Origin: Rhizobium sp. Leaf453 | GTDB taxonomy: Bacteria > Pseudomonadota > Alphaproteobacteria > Rhizobiales > Rhizobiaceae | Direction of reading: 5' to 3' | DNA length: 64,000 nt | Assembly (NCBI RefSeq): GCF_001425605.1 | Contig: NZ_LMRG01000001.1 | Coordinates: forward strand, 125,152 to 189,151 | Shown: positions 17,390 through 26,758 of the stretch, piece by piece | Layout of the letters: each line of letters starts with the position of its first letter | Numbering within the stretch: the first letter of the stretch is position 1 | Position numbers and translations under genes: made by a program | The notes under the pieces: model-generated | Told to the model about the DNA's origin: nothing | What the model saw: only the letters and a program-made list of their open reading frames with translations | The model's database searches: none

Positions 17390-19042
17390 ATGCACCAGGC
17401 AGACTATATTATCATCGGCTCCGGCTCGGCCGGATCGGCTCTCGCATACCGCCTGTCGGAGGACGGGAAAAATACAGTGCTGGTGCTGGAATATGGCGGC
17501 TCGGATATCGGGCCGTTCATCCAGATGCCGGCGGCGTTGGCATGGCCGATGAGCATGAGCCGGTACAACTGGGGTTACCTGTCCGAGCCCGAGCCGAACC
17601 TCAACAACCGGCGGATCACGGCGCCGCGCGGCAAGGTCATCGGCGGTTCATCGTCGATCAATGGCATGGTCTATGTGCGCGGTTCGATGACCGATTACAA
17701 CGAGTGGGAAGAGCTCGGCGCCCAGGGCTGGGCCTATGCGGATGTGCTGCCCTATTTCAAGCGCATGGAAAATTCCCATGGCGGCGAGGACGGTTGGCGC
17801 GGCACCGATGGCCCGCTGCATGTGCGGCGCGGCTCCTACAAGAACCCGCTTTTCAAAGCCTTCGTCGATGCCGGCCAGCAGGCCGGGTTCGAGCTGACCG
17901 ACGATTATAACGGCTCCAAGCAGGAAGGTTTCGGCCTGATGGAGCAGACGGTGCACAATGGCCGCCGCTGGTCGGCTGCTTCCGCCTATCTGCGCCCTGC
18001 CCTCAAGCGCCCGAATGTCGAACTGTTGCGCTGCTTTGCCCGCAAGGTGGTGATCGAGAATGGCCGCGCCATCGGCGTCGAGATCGAGCGTGGTGGCAAG
18101 ATCGAGGTGGTGAAGGCGAACCGCGAGGTCATCGTCTCGGCATCGTCGTTCAATTCGCCGAAACTGCTGATGCTGTCGGGTATCGGCCCGGGGGCGCATC
18201 TCAAGGACATGGGCATCGAGGTGAAGGTCGATCGGCCGGGTGTCGGCGCCAATCTGCAGGACCATATGGAGTTCTATTTCCAGCAGGTCTCTACCAAACC
18301 GGTCTCGCTCTATTCCTGGCTTCCCTGGTTCTGGCAGGGTGTCGCGGGCGCGCAGTGGCTGTTCACCAAGTCGGGGCTCGGCATTTCCAACCAGTTCGAA
18401 TCCTGTGCCTTCCTGCGCTCCGCACCGGGCGTGCGCCAGCCGGATATCCAGTATCACTTCCTGCCGGTCGCCATCTCCTACGACGGCAAGGCGGCGGCGA
18501 AGAGCCACGGCTTCCAGGTGCATGTCGGCTACAACCACTCTAAATCGCGCGGGAATGTCACGCTACGCTCGCCGGACGCGAAGGCCGATCCGGTGATCAG
18601 GTTCAACTATATGAGCCATCCGGAAGACTGGGAAAAGTTCCGCCACTGCGTGCGCCTCACCCGCGAGATCTTCGGACAGAAAGCGTTCGACCAGTATCGC
18701 GGCCCGGAAATCCAGCCGGGCGAAGCCGTGCAGACCGACGATCAGATCGACGCGTTTCTGCGCGAGCACTTGGAAAGCGCCTATCATCCCTGCGGCACCT
18801 GCCGGATGGGCGATGCGAACGACCCGATGGCCGTCGTCGATCCGCAGACCCGCGTCATCGGCGTCGATGGCCTGCGTGTCGCGGATAGCTCGATCTTCCC
18901 GCATGTCACCTACGGCAACCTCAACGGCCCCTCGATCATGACCGGCGAAAAGGCCGCCGACCATATTCTCGGCAAGGGCATGCTGGCACGCAGCAACCAG
19001 GAGCCCTGGATCAACCCGCGCTGGGAGACGAGCGATAGGTAA
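17390..19042 (+). CDS. betA: Choline dehydrogenase
   Basis: A 550-residue GMC flavoprotein that oxidises choline to betaine aldehyde, probably membrane-associated. The FAD-binding motif [16 protein letters not shown] lies at residues 5-20. The GMC signature [21 protein letters not shown] follows near 75-95, and the catalytic His466 is in [10 protein letters not shown]. The length fits rhizobial BetA. It lies about 800 bp after betB, beyond a repeat and an opposing ORF, so it probably needs its own promoter. No second BetI-type palindrome was seen upstream. It converges with a toxin gene 3 nt downstream. Confidence 0.93.
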   Translation: MHQADYIIIGSGSAGSALAYRLSEDGKNTVLVLEYGGSDIGPFIQMPAALAWPMSMSRYNWGYLSEPEPNLNNRRITAPRGKVIGGSSSINGMVYVRGSMTDYNEWEELGAQGWAYADVLPYFKRMENSHGGEDGWRGTDGPLHVRRGSYKNPLFKAFVDAGQQAGFELTDDYNGSKQEGFGLMEQTVHNGRRWSAASAYLRPALKRPNVELLRCFARKVVIENGRAIGVEIERGGKIEVVKANREVIVSASSFNSPKLLMLSGIGPGAHLKDMGIEVKVDRPGVGANLQDHMEFYFQQVSTKPVSLYSWLPWFWQGVAGAQWLFTKSGLGISNQFESCAFLRSAPGVRQPDIQYHFLPVAISYDGKAAAKSHGFQVHVGYNHSKSRGNVTLRSPDAKADPVIRFNYMSHPEDWEKFRHCVRLTREIFGQKAFDQYRGPEIQPGEAVQTDDQIDAFLREHLESAYHPCGTCRMGDANDPMAVVDPQTRVIGVDGLRVADSSIFPHVTYGNLNGPSIMTGEKAADHILGKGMLARSNQEPWINPRWETSDR

Positions 19043-19045
19043 GGC

Positions 19046-19345
19046 TCAGTGGTAATCGTCCTCGCGCTGATGGCGGACAGCGGCGACGGTCACAACGTCA
19101 TTGCTGTCTATCCGAAAAAGCACGACGTAGCCTGATCCACCGAATGGAACGACGAGCTCGCGCAGCAGGGCATTTTCCGTCGAGACTTTTCGGCAACTGA
19201 AAGGAAAACTCTCCAGCAGCTTTATTGCCTGCTGGAGAGCCTCATAAGCGCGATCCGCCAACGCAACGTCGAAAACAACCAAATAGTCATAGAGGCGATC
19301 AAAATCCTCCAGCGCTTCATTGGTATAGCGGATTGTATAGGTCAT
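19046..19345 (-). CDS. ParE/RelE-superfamily toxin (second module)
   Basis: A 99-residue basic protein of the RelE/ParE fold. It starts YTIRYTNEALEDFDRLYDYL, has a central RELVVPFGGSGYVVLFRI strand pair and ends with VAAVRHQRE, the C-terminal Arg/His strand typical of ParE. It is translated from a start that overlaps the antitoxin stop by four bases. Gyrase poisoning or ribosome-dependent mRNA cleavage cannot be told apart here. It converges with betA. Confidence 0.83.
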   Translation of the reverse strand: MTYTIRYTNEALEDFDRLYDYLVVFDVALADRAYEALQQAIKLLESFPFSCRKVSTENALLRELVVPFGGSGYVVLFRIDSNDVVTVAAVRHQREDDYH

Positions 19346-19614
19346 TTCTGTTTCGAGGCTTTGGCTGAATCAATTTTTGCCTTCAGCATAGCCAGGACAT
19401 CTTCCGAACTGTGATAAACTCCGGTGCGCTTCGCCTCTTCGAGCGATGCAAGGCCACGGGCGATGAATTCGGCCTGTGTTTTTCTATAATGCACCTGCGC
19501 CTTGACGGCATTTTCCACGAAGGCGGACAGTGTCTCGCCCTTCTGCAGCACGCCTTCGGCGGCGGCTCTCAATTCCGGATCGACCCTGAGCGAAGGAAGT
19601 GTCGCAGTTTTCAT
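19342..19614 (-). CDS. ParD-like antitoxin (second module)
   Basis: A 90-residue protein with an N-terminal ribbon-helix-helix (MKTATLPSLRVDPELRAAAE followed by a GETLSAFVENAVKAQV helix) and a charged C-terminal tail. The ATG at 19614 gives the expected N-terminus; an upstream frame from 19674 is less likely. The leader holds inverted sequences (GCACGA at 19615-19620-side and TCGTGC near 19645, with GCAATTGC between), a plausible autoregulatory operator. The antitoxin precedes and overlaps the toxin by 4 nt. Confidence 0.78.
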   Translation of the reverse strand: MKTATLPSLRVDPELRAAAEGVLQKGETLSAFVENAVKAQVHYRKTQAEFIARGLASLEEAKRTGVYHSSEDVLAMLKAKIDSAKASKQK

Positions 19615-19904
19615 AATCGTGCCTCTCGCGTTGCAATTGCGATGCACGATATCAAAAAAAGGCGAGCGTTTCAACGAAGCAGCGCAACCCGCACGCCGCG
19701 CGGATCACGGTGGAAAGACGCATATATAAACTACAAAAATTATAGATTTTAGGCATAAAACGCGGCATTCTGCCCACTATTCTGCGTTTTTTGCTGTTCG
19801 GAGAGATATTTGCTCTGATCCGCTGACATTAGAAATCCGTTTTTCTGTCTTTTGTCACACATGACTGCGATATTCCGGCATACGAAAATCAGGATATCCT
19901 CCCC

Positions 19905-20675
19905 ATGACATCCGCATCGCTTGAAAACCGCGCCCACGCGCTCAACAGCCAACTCGAAGGCCTCGACCTGTCGGGTCGACTGGCACTCGTTGCTTCGCTC
20001 GAGGGAAAATCGGTTTTCACCACTAGCCTCGGCATCGAGGATCAGGTCATCACCGCCGCCATCGGCACCGGCAGGTTCGGCATCGAAGTCTCGACGCTGG
20101 AAACCGGCCGCCTGTTCAACGAGACCGTGGCGCTGATCGACGAGACAGAGGAAGCCTACGGCATTCTCATCAAGCGCTTCTACCCCGAACAGGACGATAT
20201 CGACGCTTTTGCCGCCAAGTACGGCATGAACGGCTTTTACGACAGCGTCGAAGCCAGGCATGCCTGTTGTGGCGCGCGTAAGGTAAAGCCCCTTGCGCGC
20301 GCACTCGAGGGGGCATCCTTCTGGATCACCGGCCTCAGACGCGGCCAGTCCGGTAATCGTGCTGACACGCCGTTTGCCGAGGCTGATCTCGACCGTGGCC
20401 TGATCAAGATCAATCCGCTCGCGGACTGGGACATCGAGACGATCCGCGCCCATGTCGCGGCGGAAGCGATCCCGGTCAATCCGCTGCATGCGCGCGGATA
20501 TCCGTCGATCGGCTGCGAGCCCTGCACCCGCGCCATCAAGCCCGGCGAGCCCGAACGGGCCGGCCGCTGGTGGTGGGAAAACGACGAGAAGCGCGAATGC
20601 GGCCTGCATGTGCCGGAAACCGCTGCCTCGGCCCTTCCGCAATCTTCCATTCTGGCAAGCAGCATTGCGCGTTGA
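19905..20675 (+). CDS. cysH: Adenylylsulfate (APS) reductase
   Basis: A 256-residue enzyme that reduces adenylylsulfate (APS), and possibly PAPS, to sulfite with thioredoxin. The paired cysteines Cys121-Cys122 (HACCGARK) and Cys204/Cys207 (IGCEPC) are the four ligands of a [4Fe-4S] cluster. They mark the APS-reductase type rather than the cluster-free E. coli PAPS reductase. Cys232 in RECGLH is the catalytic cysteine. LRRGQSGNR is the nucleotide-binding loop. It leads the cysHDN group; cysD starts 46 nt later. The sulfite reductase gene is not in the window. Confidence 0.92.
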   Translation: MTSASLENRAHALNSQLEGLDLSGRLALVASLEGKSVFTTSLGIEDQVITAAIGTGRFGIEVSTLETGRLFNETVALIDETEEAYGILIKRFYPEQDDIDAFAAKYGMNGFYDSVEARHACCGARKVKPLARALEGASFWITGLRRGQSGNRADTPFAEADLDRGLIKINPLADWDIETIRAHVAAEAIPVNPLHARGYPSIGCEPCTRAIKPGEPERAGRWWWENDEKRECGLHVPETAASALPQSSILASSIAR

Positions 20676-20721
20676 TCCGCGCGGGCTGCCCGCCAACCAG
20701 AACTTCTCCCGGAGACTTGAA

Positions 20722-21675
20722 ATGCCCAGTACCCTTCCGGAAACGGAACTGCATAATCCCCAGTCGGCCAAGGCGCCGCTCGATCCGCATCTGAAGGCGC
20801 TCGAAAACGAAGCGATCCACATCTTCCGCGAAGTGGCCGCCGAGTTCGACAAGCCGGTCATGCTCTATTCGATCGGCAAGGACTCGTCCGTCCTACTGCA
20901 TCTCGCCCGCAAGGCCTTTTATCCCGGCCGCGTGCCCTTCCCGCTCCTGCACGTCAATACGGGCTGGAAGTTCCCGGAAATGATCACGTTCCGCGACGAG
21001 ATCGCCAAGCGTTACGACCTCGACCTGATCGAGCACAAGAACCCGCGCGGCGCGGCCGAGAACATCACGCCGTTCACCCATGGTTCGGCGCTCTATACGG
21101 ATATCATGAAGACCGAGGCGCTGCGCCAGGCGCTCGATGCCGGCAAGTATGACGCTGCCTTTGGCGGCGCTCGCCGCGACGAGGAAGCCAGCCGTGCCAA
21201 GGAGCGCATCTACTCGTTCCGCACGCCCGATCACAAATGGGATCCGCGTAACCAGCGTCCGGAACTCTGGAACATCTACAACGGCATGATCCGCCGCGGC
21301 GAAAGCGTGCGCGCCTTTCCGCTGTCGAACTGGACCGAAGTCGATATCTGGCGCTACATCCAGGCGGAAGACATTCCGCTGGTGCCGCTCTACTACGCCG
21401 CCAAGCGCAAGTTCGTCGATCGCGACGGCATGCTGGTCTGGGCCGAGGATCCGCGCTTCGAGCCGCTGCCGGGCGAACAGATCCAAGAAGACAACATCCG
21501 CTTCCGGACGCTGGGCTGCTGGCCGCTGACCGGCGCCATCCGCTCGCAGGCGCAGACCCTCGACGAGGTGATCGCAGAACTTGAAATTGCAACCGTGTCC
21601 GAGCGTCAGGGCCGGGCCATCGACCGCGACCAGTCCGGTTCGATGGAGAAGAAGAAACGCGAAGGATATTTCTGA
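20722..21675 (+). CDS. cysD: Sulfate adenylyltransferase subunit 2
   Basis: A 317-residue ATP-sulfurylase subunit that makes adenylylsulfate (APS) from sulfate and ATP as a heterodimer with the CysN GTPase. The PP-loop [12 protein letters not shown] lies near residue 54, followed by [11 protein letters not shown] and the [15 protein letters not shown] substrate loop. It ends KKKREGYF, the standard CysD tail. The ATG at 20722 is preceded by GGAG and gives the usual length; the frame continues upstream within cysH sequence in another frame. One nucleotide separates its stop from the cysN start codon. Confidence 0.94.
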   Translation: MPSTLPETELHNPQSAKAPLDPHLKALENEAIHIFREVAAEFDKPVMLYSIGKDSSVLLHLARKAFYPGRVPFPLLHVNTGWKFPEMITFRDEIAKRYDLDLIEHKNPRGAAENITPFTHGSALYTDIMKTEALRQALDAGKYDAAFGGARRDEEASRAKERIYSFRTPDHKWDPRNQRPELWNIYNGMIRRGESVRAFPLSNWTEVDIWRYIQAEDIPLVPLYYAAKRKFVDRDGMLVWAEDPRFEPLPGEQIQEDNIRFRTLGCWPLTGAIRSQAQTLDEVIAELEIATVSERQGRAIDRDQSGSMEKKKREGYF

Positions 21676-21676
21676 G

Positions 21677-23164
21677 ATGACCGCAAGCGTAACAGCACTC
21701 GCAACCGCCCTGCCGGATGCCCAGACCGCCGTCGTTTCCCGCGATACGCGCCCCTTGCGCCTCATCACCTGCGGTTCGGTCGATGACGGCAAGTCGACCC
21801 TGATCGGCCGTCTGCTCTGGGACACCAAGGCGGTCAAGGAAGACCAGGCGGCAACCCTGCGCCGCGATTCCAGCGGCAAGCAGAACGATCTCGGCCTGCC
21901 GGATTTTGCGCTGCTGCTTGACGGCCTGCAGGCCGAGCGCGAACAGGGCATCACCATTGATGTCGCCTATCGCTATTTCGCCACCGACAAGCGCTCCTTC
22001 ATCGTCGCCGACACGCCCGGCCATGAACAGTACACTCGCAACATGGCAACCGGCGCCTCGACAGCCGATCTCGCCGTGCTGCTCGTTGATGCCCGCACCG
22101 GCCTCCTGGAGCAGACCCGCCGCCATGCGACCATCGCCTCGCTGATGGGTATCAAGCAGTTCGTTCTGGCCGTCAACAAGTTCGACCTCGTCGGCTATGA
22201 CCGCGCCCGTTTCGAGCAGATCACCCATGATTTCCGCGAACTGGCCTTGTCGCTCGGCGTGCGCCAGATCACGGCAATTCCGATGTCGGCACTGAAGGGC
22301 GAAAACGTCGTCTATGACGGCAAGGCCTCAATGCCCTGGTATGACGGCCAGACGCTCGTCGAAGCACTGGAGCTGGCGACCGTCCGCTCGACCCAGACCG
22401 TCGGCTTCCGCCTGCCGGTCCAGCGCGTTTCGCGCCCTGGCGAAAGCTTTCGCGGCTATCAGGGCACGGTTGCCGGTGGCTCGGTGAAGCCTGGCGACAG
22501 CGTCGTCATCCTGCCCTCGGGCATGGTTGCAAACGTCGCCAAGATCATTACCTTCGACCTCGTGCGCAACGCCGCCGTTTCGGGCGATGCGATCACGCTC
22601 GTTCTCGACCGCCAGGTCGACGTGGCGCGCGGCGACATGATCGTTTCGATCGACAGCCAGCCGCAGGTCGGCCTCGATTTCGACGCCCAGCTCGTCTCGC
22701 TGCAGCCGGAAGGCATCCAGCCCGGCCGTCGCTACTGGCTGAAGAGCGGCGCGCGGCGCCAGCGCGTCAGCGTCAATCCGGTGAGCCAGCTCGATCTCAA
22801 GACCGGCAGCTGGAACCCGCAGGACGGTGTTCTCGCCATGAACGCGATCGGCAAGGTCCACTTGTCCTTCGACGAACAGGCCGTGTTTGACGCCTACGAC
22901 CAGAACCGCACGACCGGCGCCTTCATCCTGATCGATGCCGACACGCACAACACGGTCGCCGGCGGCATGATCACCGCCAAGCGCTCGACTTTGACCGGCA
23001 TCCGCTCGGAAGAAGCCCGCGTCGTCCTCTCGCTGCCGGCAGACCTCGCCGACCAGCTGATGGCAACCGAACTCTTCTCGCGCCGCCGTGATGAGACCGA
23101 AGTGCGCCGCATGACCTCGACCGAGGCAGCCGACATCTTCAAGGATGCGGCCATCGACATCTGA
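21677..23164 (+). CDS. cysN: Sulfate adenylyltransferase subunit 1 (GTPase)
   Basis: A 495-residue EF-Tu-like GTPase that drives CysD. The P-loop CGSVDDGKST lies at residues 32-41, followed by DTPGHEQYTRNM and NKFD, then two beta-barrel domains. It ends after the barrels, so there is no fused APS kinase (CysC) domain as in NodQ-type CysNC. That fits the APS reductase upstream, which needs no PAPS. It is the last gene of the operon. A strong terminator follows. Confidence 0.93.
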   Translation: MTASVTALATALPDAQTAVVSRDTRPLRLITCGSVDDGKSTLIGRLLWDTKAVKEDQAATLRRDSSGKQNDLGLPDFALLLDGLQAEREQGITIDVAYRYFATDKRSFIVADTPGHEQYTRNMATGASTADLAVLLVDARTGLLEQTRRHATIASLMGIKQFVLAVNKFDLVGYDRARFEQITHDFRELALSLGVRQITAIPMSALKGENVVYDGKASMPWYDGQTLVEALELATVRSTQTVGFRLPVQRVSRPGESFRGYQGTVAGGSVKPGDSVVILPSGMVANVAKIITFDLVRNAAVSGDAITLVLDRQVDVARGDMIVSIDSQPQVGLDFDAQLVSLQPEGIQPGRRYWLKSGARRQRVSVNPVSQLDLKTGSWNPQDGVLAMNAIGKVHLSFDEQAVFDAYDQNRTTGAFILIDADTHNTVAGGMITAKRSTLTGIRSEEARVVLSLPADLADQLMATELFSRRRDETEVRRMTSTEAADIFKDAAIDI

Positions 23165-23192
23165 GCCCAAGATTGGCAAAATCGACATGCAA

Positions 23193-23220
23193 AAGGGGCC
23201 GATTGGCCCCTTATCCTTTT
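23193..23220 (+). terminator. Rho-independent terminator of cysHDN
   Basis: Arms AAGGGGCC (23193-23200) and GGCCCCTT (23205-23212) with a 4-nt loop are followed by ATCCTTTT. It lies 28 nt after the cysN stop and is partly symmetric, so it may also serve the convergent acyltransferase gene. Confidence 0.8.
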
Positions 23221-23236
23221 GATCTCCAGGCGTCAG

Positions 23237-23998
23237 TTACTTATAGCGCCTAAAATATTTGTGCTTCTCCCACATGCCGTCGACAGGAGAGAGGCCAGCC
23301 GTCGACAGCTTGAACAGTATCTGCGGGATTGGTACCAACGTCTTCGCCTTCTTGCGCCTCTCCAATTCTGAGACGGCCTGCTCGATCTTGTCGAATGGAA
23401 CACCAAACAAGGACTGCGGCGTATAAAGCCACCACTTAAGGGCTTCCAGGCGCGTAATGATTTCCCCGCTGAATCTCGGGCGGATAATTTTCGCGGGGAT
23501 GCCCGCCACGATCGTGTACGGTTCAACATTCCTTGTCACGACGGAGCCTGCGGCAACGATGGCACCGTCGCCAATCTCAACCCCCGACAAGACGATGACA
23601 TTGGCACCGATCCAGACGTCATTGCCTATTTTCACCATTGGCTTGACCTTGGAGGCCGGAAATCGATGTGTTTCCCGTTCCTCCTTGGTCACCCAGCCAT
23701 TGGCAGCCCATTGAAAGGGATGTGTCGCCAGCCAGTCCGTCGGATGATCGCCGTCGCCGATGGTCACGCCCGGCGCGATCGAGCAATAACGCCCGATGCA
23801 CTCGGTACGGCCGGCAATGCGACCGCCGGAGCGAAGATAGCTGTAGGCGCCGATTGAGCCCTTTAGGGACAGCTGAACAGAGGAAATCTTGACGTTGGGC
23901 TCCACCAGCACCGCCGCCGACTTCTCAAGGGTCATCTGGCTGTTTAGGGCAATGCCAGCCTTTGCGGCCGCTGCGATGGTCTGCTTGTCGAACTTCAT
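23237..23998 (-). CDS. Hexapeptide-repeat O-acyltransferase (XAT/CatB-like)
   Basis: A 253-residue left-handed parallel beta-helix protein. Hexapeptide repeats run through about residues 50-170 (for example [18 protein letters not shown] and [29 protein letters not shown]). The motif [23 protein letters not shown] is characteristic of xenobiotic and maltose-type acetyltransferases. It probably acetylates a sugar or surface polysaccharide; the acceptor is unknown. The ATG at 23998 is used; a GTG two codons earlier is possible. No clear ribosome binding site is seen. Confidence 0.82.
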   Translation of the reverse strand: MKFDKQTIAAAAKAGIALNSQMTLEKSAAVLVEPNVKISSVQLSLKGSIGAYSYLRSGGRIAGRTECIGRYCSIAPGVTIGDGDHPTDWLATHPFQWAANGWVTKEERETHRFPASKVKPMVKIGNDVWIGANVIVLSGVEIGDGAIVAAGSVVTRNVEPYTIVAGIPAKIIRPRFSGEIITRLEALKWWLYTPQSLFGVPFDKIEQAVSELERRKKAKTLVPIPQILFKLSTAGLSPVDGMWEKHKYFRRYK

Positions 23999-24167
23999 GC
24001 GCACAACCGTGTGATCAAACTGCAGTGGATCAATTGTTTATGGGGAACCTTCCGTCTTCCAGGTCACCTCGCAGCCCTGACAAACAGGTGCTGCCTAGTG
24101 AGTGGATGAATTGCATCAATACTCTCGGCACATGTGAAACCAAACCGATAAAACTCTAACACAAATG

Positions 24168-24187
24168 AAAACGCTCATCTTTGAGCG
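24168..24187 (-). terminator. Minus-strand terminator
   Basis: CGCTCA (24172-24177) and TGAGCG (24182-24187) form a 6-bp stem with a TCTT loop. On the minus strand it is followed by TTTT (24168-24171). It lies 28 nt after the end of the 81-residue gene. Confidence 0.55.
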
Positions 24188-24214
24188 GCTTGGCTGCACT
24201 ATACGACCTTGGCC

Positions 24215-24460
24215 TCAGGCCCGACCAGCCTCGATGATCGCCTTCAGCCTCTGCAAATCATCCACCTTCAGCGTGTCCGGCTCCAGCATGTGAATCGGGC
24301 GGAACCAGGCGGCAGCCTCCTGCAACGGCTCTGCATACGGTGCCGGATACCCGCCGAGGCCGAGCACCCATTCGCGCACCGTCTCTCGCTCCATCCGGCC
24401 CGCCTTGTAGCGATCGTGAATGCTGGTGACGGAGGCGATGAGATCGTCGATCTTTTTCAA
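24215..24460 (-). CDS. Small hypothetical protein (81 aa)
   Basis: An 81-residue acidic, probably helical protein (MKKIDDLIASVTSIHDRYKA at the start). It has one proline-rich central segment (GGYPAPYAEPL) and a C-terminal helix LQRLKAIIEAG. No family is recognised. It is followed by a terminator and preceded on the same strand by the DUF2938 gene 33 nt away, so the two may be co-transcribed. Confidence 0.55.
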   Translation of the reverse strand: MKKIDDLIASVTSIHDRYKAGRMERETVREWVLGLGGYPAPYAEPLQEAAAWFRPIHMLEPDTLKVDDLQRLKAIIEAGRA

Positions 24461-24493
24461 AGAGCAGTCCTTAAAAGGCGGTCGCGCGTCGGC

Positions 24494-24973
24494 TTAGCTG
24501 ATCAACAACGCCGTCCAGTACATGCCGGCGGCAAACACCGTATGGGCGACGAGATTGAGGAAACGGACCTTGTTGGGGTTCGGTGTATTCGAGGCCGCCC
24601 AGCCGATGCCGAGGCCCGGCTGCAGCAGGAACCACCCTGCCCCGACCGTGACGATGCCGACGATGAAGGCCGGCAGGAAGGTCGGCGCCGCGAGCCAGGC
24701 GGTACCGGCGATCACCGGCGGCAGGAAGCCGTAGACGATACCGACGGCATAATGGCCGATCCAGCCGAGCGCCAATTCATGCGCATAGGGTTCGGCCTTG
24801 CCGATATCGTCATGAAAAACCTTGCCGTTGCGCAGATGCCAGAACCAGCGGCCGACCGGCGCCCAGTTCGGCTTGCTTTGCCCCGGCAAGAAGGACAGGA
24901 GGATGGCCCAGATATCCATCAGCACCGTGCCACCGACGCCGATCAGCGCGCAACGCCAGAAGATATCGAACAT
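24494..24973 (-). CDS. DUF2938 membrane protein
   Basis: A 159-residue protein with four hydrophobic segments (CALIGVGGTVLMDIWAILLSFL, YAVGIVYGFLPPVIAGT, FIVGIVTVGAGWFLLQP and a C-terminal VAHTVFAAGMYWTALLIS). The conserved GRWFWHLRNGKVFHDDI segment lies between the first two. The pattern matches DUF2938, unknown function. ATG 24973 follows AGGAAT in the leader. The upstream frame from 25003 adds ten residues and is less likely. Confidence 0.7.
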   Translation of the reverse strand: MFDIFWRCALIGVGGTVLMDIWAILLSFLPGQSKPNWAPVGRWFWHLRNGKVFHDDIGKAEPYAHELALGWIGHYAVGIVYGFLPPVIAGTAWLAAPTFLPAFIVGIVTVGAGWFLLQPGLGIGWAASNTPNPNKVRFLNLVAHTVFAAGMYWTALLIS

Positions 24974-25214
24974 GGCAAGGATTCCTGTCGGCTCGGGAAG
25001 CATGATCGCAAAGGGGGACGGTCACGCGAAAAACGGAAGCCCGCAGGAATGCGGGCGCCAGCCGTTGTAATTCATCTTCGCTTTTTGGGTCAAGGAAGGC
25101 GGTGGCGCGATACAGGGAGTTTCGGCGCGAAATTAGAAGACAAAGGCGTCGTGGAAGAGTGTGTTCTTCGGGAATTCGGCATCCCGACCGGCATAAACGG
25201 GTCGGAATTTTAGC

Positions 25215-25291
25215 TGGTCGGAGTGAGAGGATTCGAACCTCCGACCCCGTCGTCCCGAACGACGTGCGCTACCAGACTGCGCTACACTCCG
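25215..25291 (-). tRNA. tRNA-Pro(CGG)
   Basis: The minus strand folds into a 77-nt tRNA including an encoded CCA. The acceptor stem CGGAGTG pairs with CACTCCG, with discriminator A. The D-arm contains AGTCTGGTAGC. The anticodon loop TTCGGGA places CGG at 34-36, decoding proline CCG. The T-arm is GGAGGTTCGAATCCTC. All stems are complete. Confidence 0.95.
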
Positions 25292-25553
25292 TGACCAGCG
25301 GCGCCTCTATAGAACAGCCGTTTCCATTCCACAAGCCGCAAATGACAAAAATATGAGGCCCCGGTGGAAAAGTTTCCGAACGCAGCGATACCGCAGACAC
25401 GTCACACATCGTCACATTGCAGGTGGGGATGAAGCGCTTGATTTTGCTCGACAACACTTGACGCCACCCACAGCCGTTGGTTCATTGCGCCCGGGGAATT
25501 GGGAGGGCCCGGGATGCGGCGCTGCGGCCGGCCGGCCGATATGGGGGACACAG

Positions 25554-26066
25554 ATGAAATACCGTTTGACTATGATGGCAGTTGCTGTGGCAATGCTGTC
25601 CGGCTGCACGACCACCGAAGAGGCCAACACCGCCATCCAGTCGCGCTGGATCGGCCAGCCGGCCGATGCCTTCTTCACCCGCTACGGGCCGCCGGTCAAT
25701 GATTTCCCGACCCGCGACGGCGGCACGATCTATACCTGGCGCGGTGGCGAAAAGACCAATTACATCCCGGCGCAATATGTCACGCCCGACGATGACGACG
25801 ACTTCGCCCGCACGAAGACGCGGACCGTCACCCGCACCTCCGACGATGGCGACGAGCAGGTGACGACCACCACGCGCACCTCGATCGGCTTTTCCGACAA
25901 CACGCCGCGGATGATCTCGCCGGCGCGCACCGAGGAACTGTTCTGCGAAGTGCAGATCAATGCCGGTGCGGACGACCGCATCATGAGCATCCGCGCCAGC
26001 AACGACACGACCGGCGCAGGCCTCAGCCTGTCGCGTTGCGCCGAGGTTCTCGAGGTCACCAAGTAG
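25554..26066 (+). CDS. Lipoprotein, first of two tandem paralogues
   Basis: A 170-residue lipoprotein with a signal peptide ending in the lipobox LSGC (Cys20). The mature part opens TTTEEANTAIQSRWIGQPAD and shares with the next gene a block with FF-x-GPP, then YTWRGGEKTNYIPAQY. Asp/Thr-rich low-complexity sequence (residues about 80-110) is unique to this copy. Function unknown. The ATG at 25554 places the signal peptide correctly; the long frame upstream is non-coding by composition. The paralogue is 195 nt downstream. Confidence 0.72.
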   Translation: MKYRLTMMAVAVAMLSGCTTTEEANTAIQSRWIGQPADAFFTRYGPPVNDFPTRDGGTIYTWRGGEKTNYIPAQYVTPDDDDDFARTKTRTVTRTSDDGDEQVTTTTRTSIGFSDNTPRMISPARTEELFCEVQINAGADDRIMSIRASNDTTGAGLSLSRCAEVLEVTK

Positions 26067-26260
26067 GCCGGGAGCCTGTCCGTGGGACCTTTCGGCAACG
26101 CTTGTGAATTTATGCGCGCAACCATGCATATAAGTGCCTGAACCGATTTTCTTTCAAACGGTTTAGCGCTAGAGGCTGAGGCGAAAAGCCTTGGCCACAA
26201 GCGATTGCGCCGCCTTGGCAGACCGATGTTTCAGAACGAACGCCAAAGGGACTTGGACAG

Positions 26261-26680
26261 ATGAATTTCCGCTTGATGACCGTGGCCAGCCTTGCGCTGG
26301 CTCTTGCCGGCTGCACCACCGTGGGACCCGCCCGCAACGCCGTTGAATCCCGCTGGAACGGCCAGCCGGCCGGCACCTTCTTCGCCCAGTTCGGCCCGCC
26401 GCAGTCCGACGTCCAGAACGGCGACAACACGGTCTACGCCTGGAAGGGCGGCTACAAGAAGCGTACGATCCCGGCGCAGTATGCCGAAGGCGAAAACGGC
26501 AAGAAGGGCAAGAAGATCGCCAATGCCCGCACCGAATTCCTCTCCTGCTCCGTCCAGCTGACCGTCTCCTCCGACTACGTCATCCGCTCCATCCACGTGC
26601 TCGGCGACGTCAAGAAGTCGTCCGGGCCGAGCTGGTGCGATGAGTTTCTGGGTGGGGAAAAGGCTGAGAAGGCGAAGTAA
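26261..26680 (+). CDS. Lipoprotein, second tandem paralogue
   Basis: A 139-residue lipoprotein with lipobox LAGC (Cys18). It aligns with the upstream gene over ESRWNGQPAGTFFAQFGPP and a following YAWKGGYKKRTIPAQYAEG, and both keep a C-terminal cysteine. It lacks the Thr/Asp-rich insert and has a lysine-rich linker (GKKGKKIANAR) instead. The pair arose by tandem duplication. Location: probably outer membrane or periplasm. A hairpin terminator follows. Confidence 0.72.
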   Translation: MNFRLMTVASLALALAGCTTVGPARNAVESRWNGQPAGTFFAQFGPPQSDVQNGDNTVYAWKGGYKKRTIPAQYAEGENGKKGKKIANARTEFLSCSVQLTVSSDYVIRSIHVLGDVKKSSGPSWCDEFLGGEKAEKAK

Positions 26681-26709
26681 GGCTTTTGACGGCTGGATTG
26701 GATTGTTGG

Positions 26710-26737
26710 ACCCGTCGGTGGAAACCGGCGGGTTTTC
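26710..26737 (+). terminator. Rho-independent terminator
   Basis: ACCCGTCGGT (26710-26719) pairs with ACCGGCGGGT (26724-26733) over ten positions with one G-T pair and a 4-nt GGAA loop, followed by TTTC. It ends the lipoprotein transcript 29 nt after the second gene. Confidence 0.75.
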
Positions 26738-26758
26738 TCTAGATTCGCTAGATATTAA

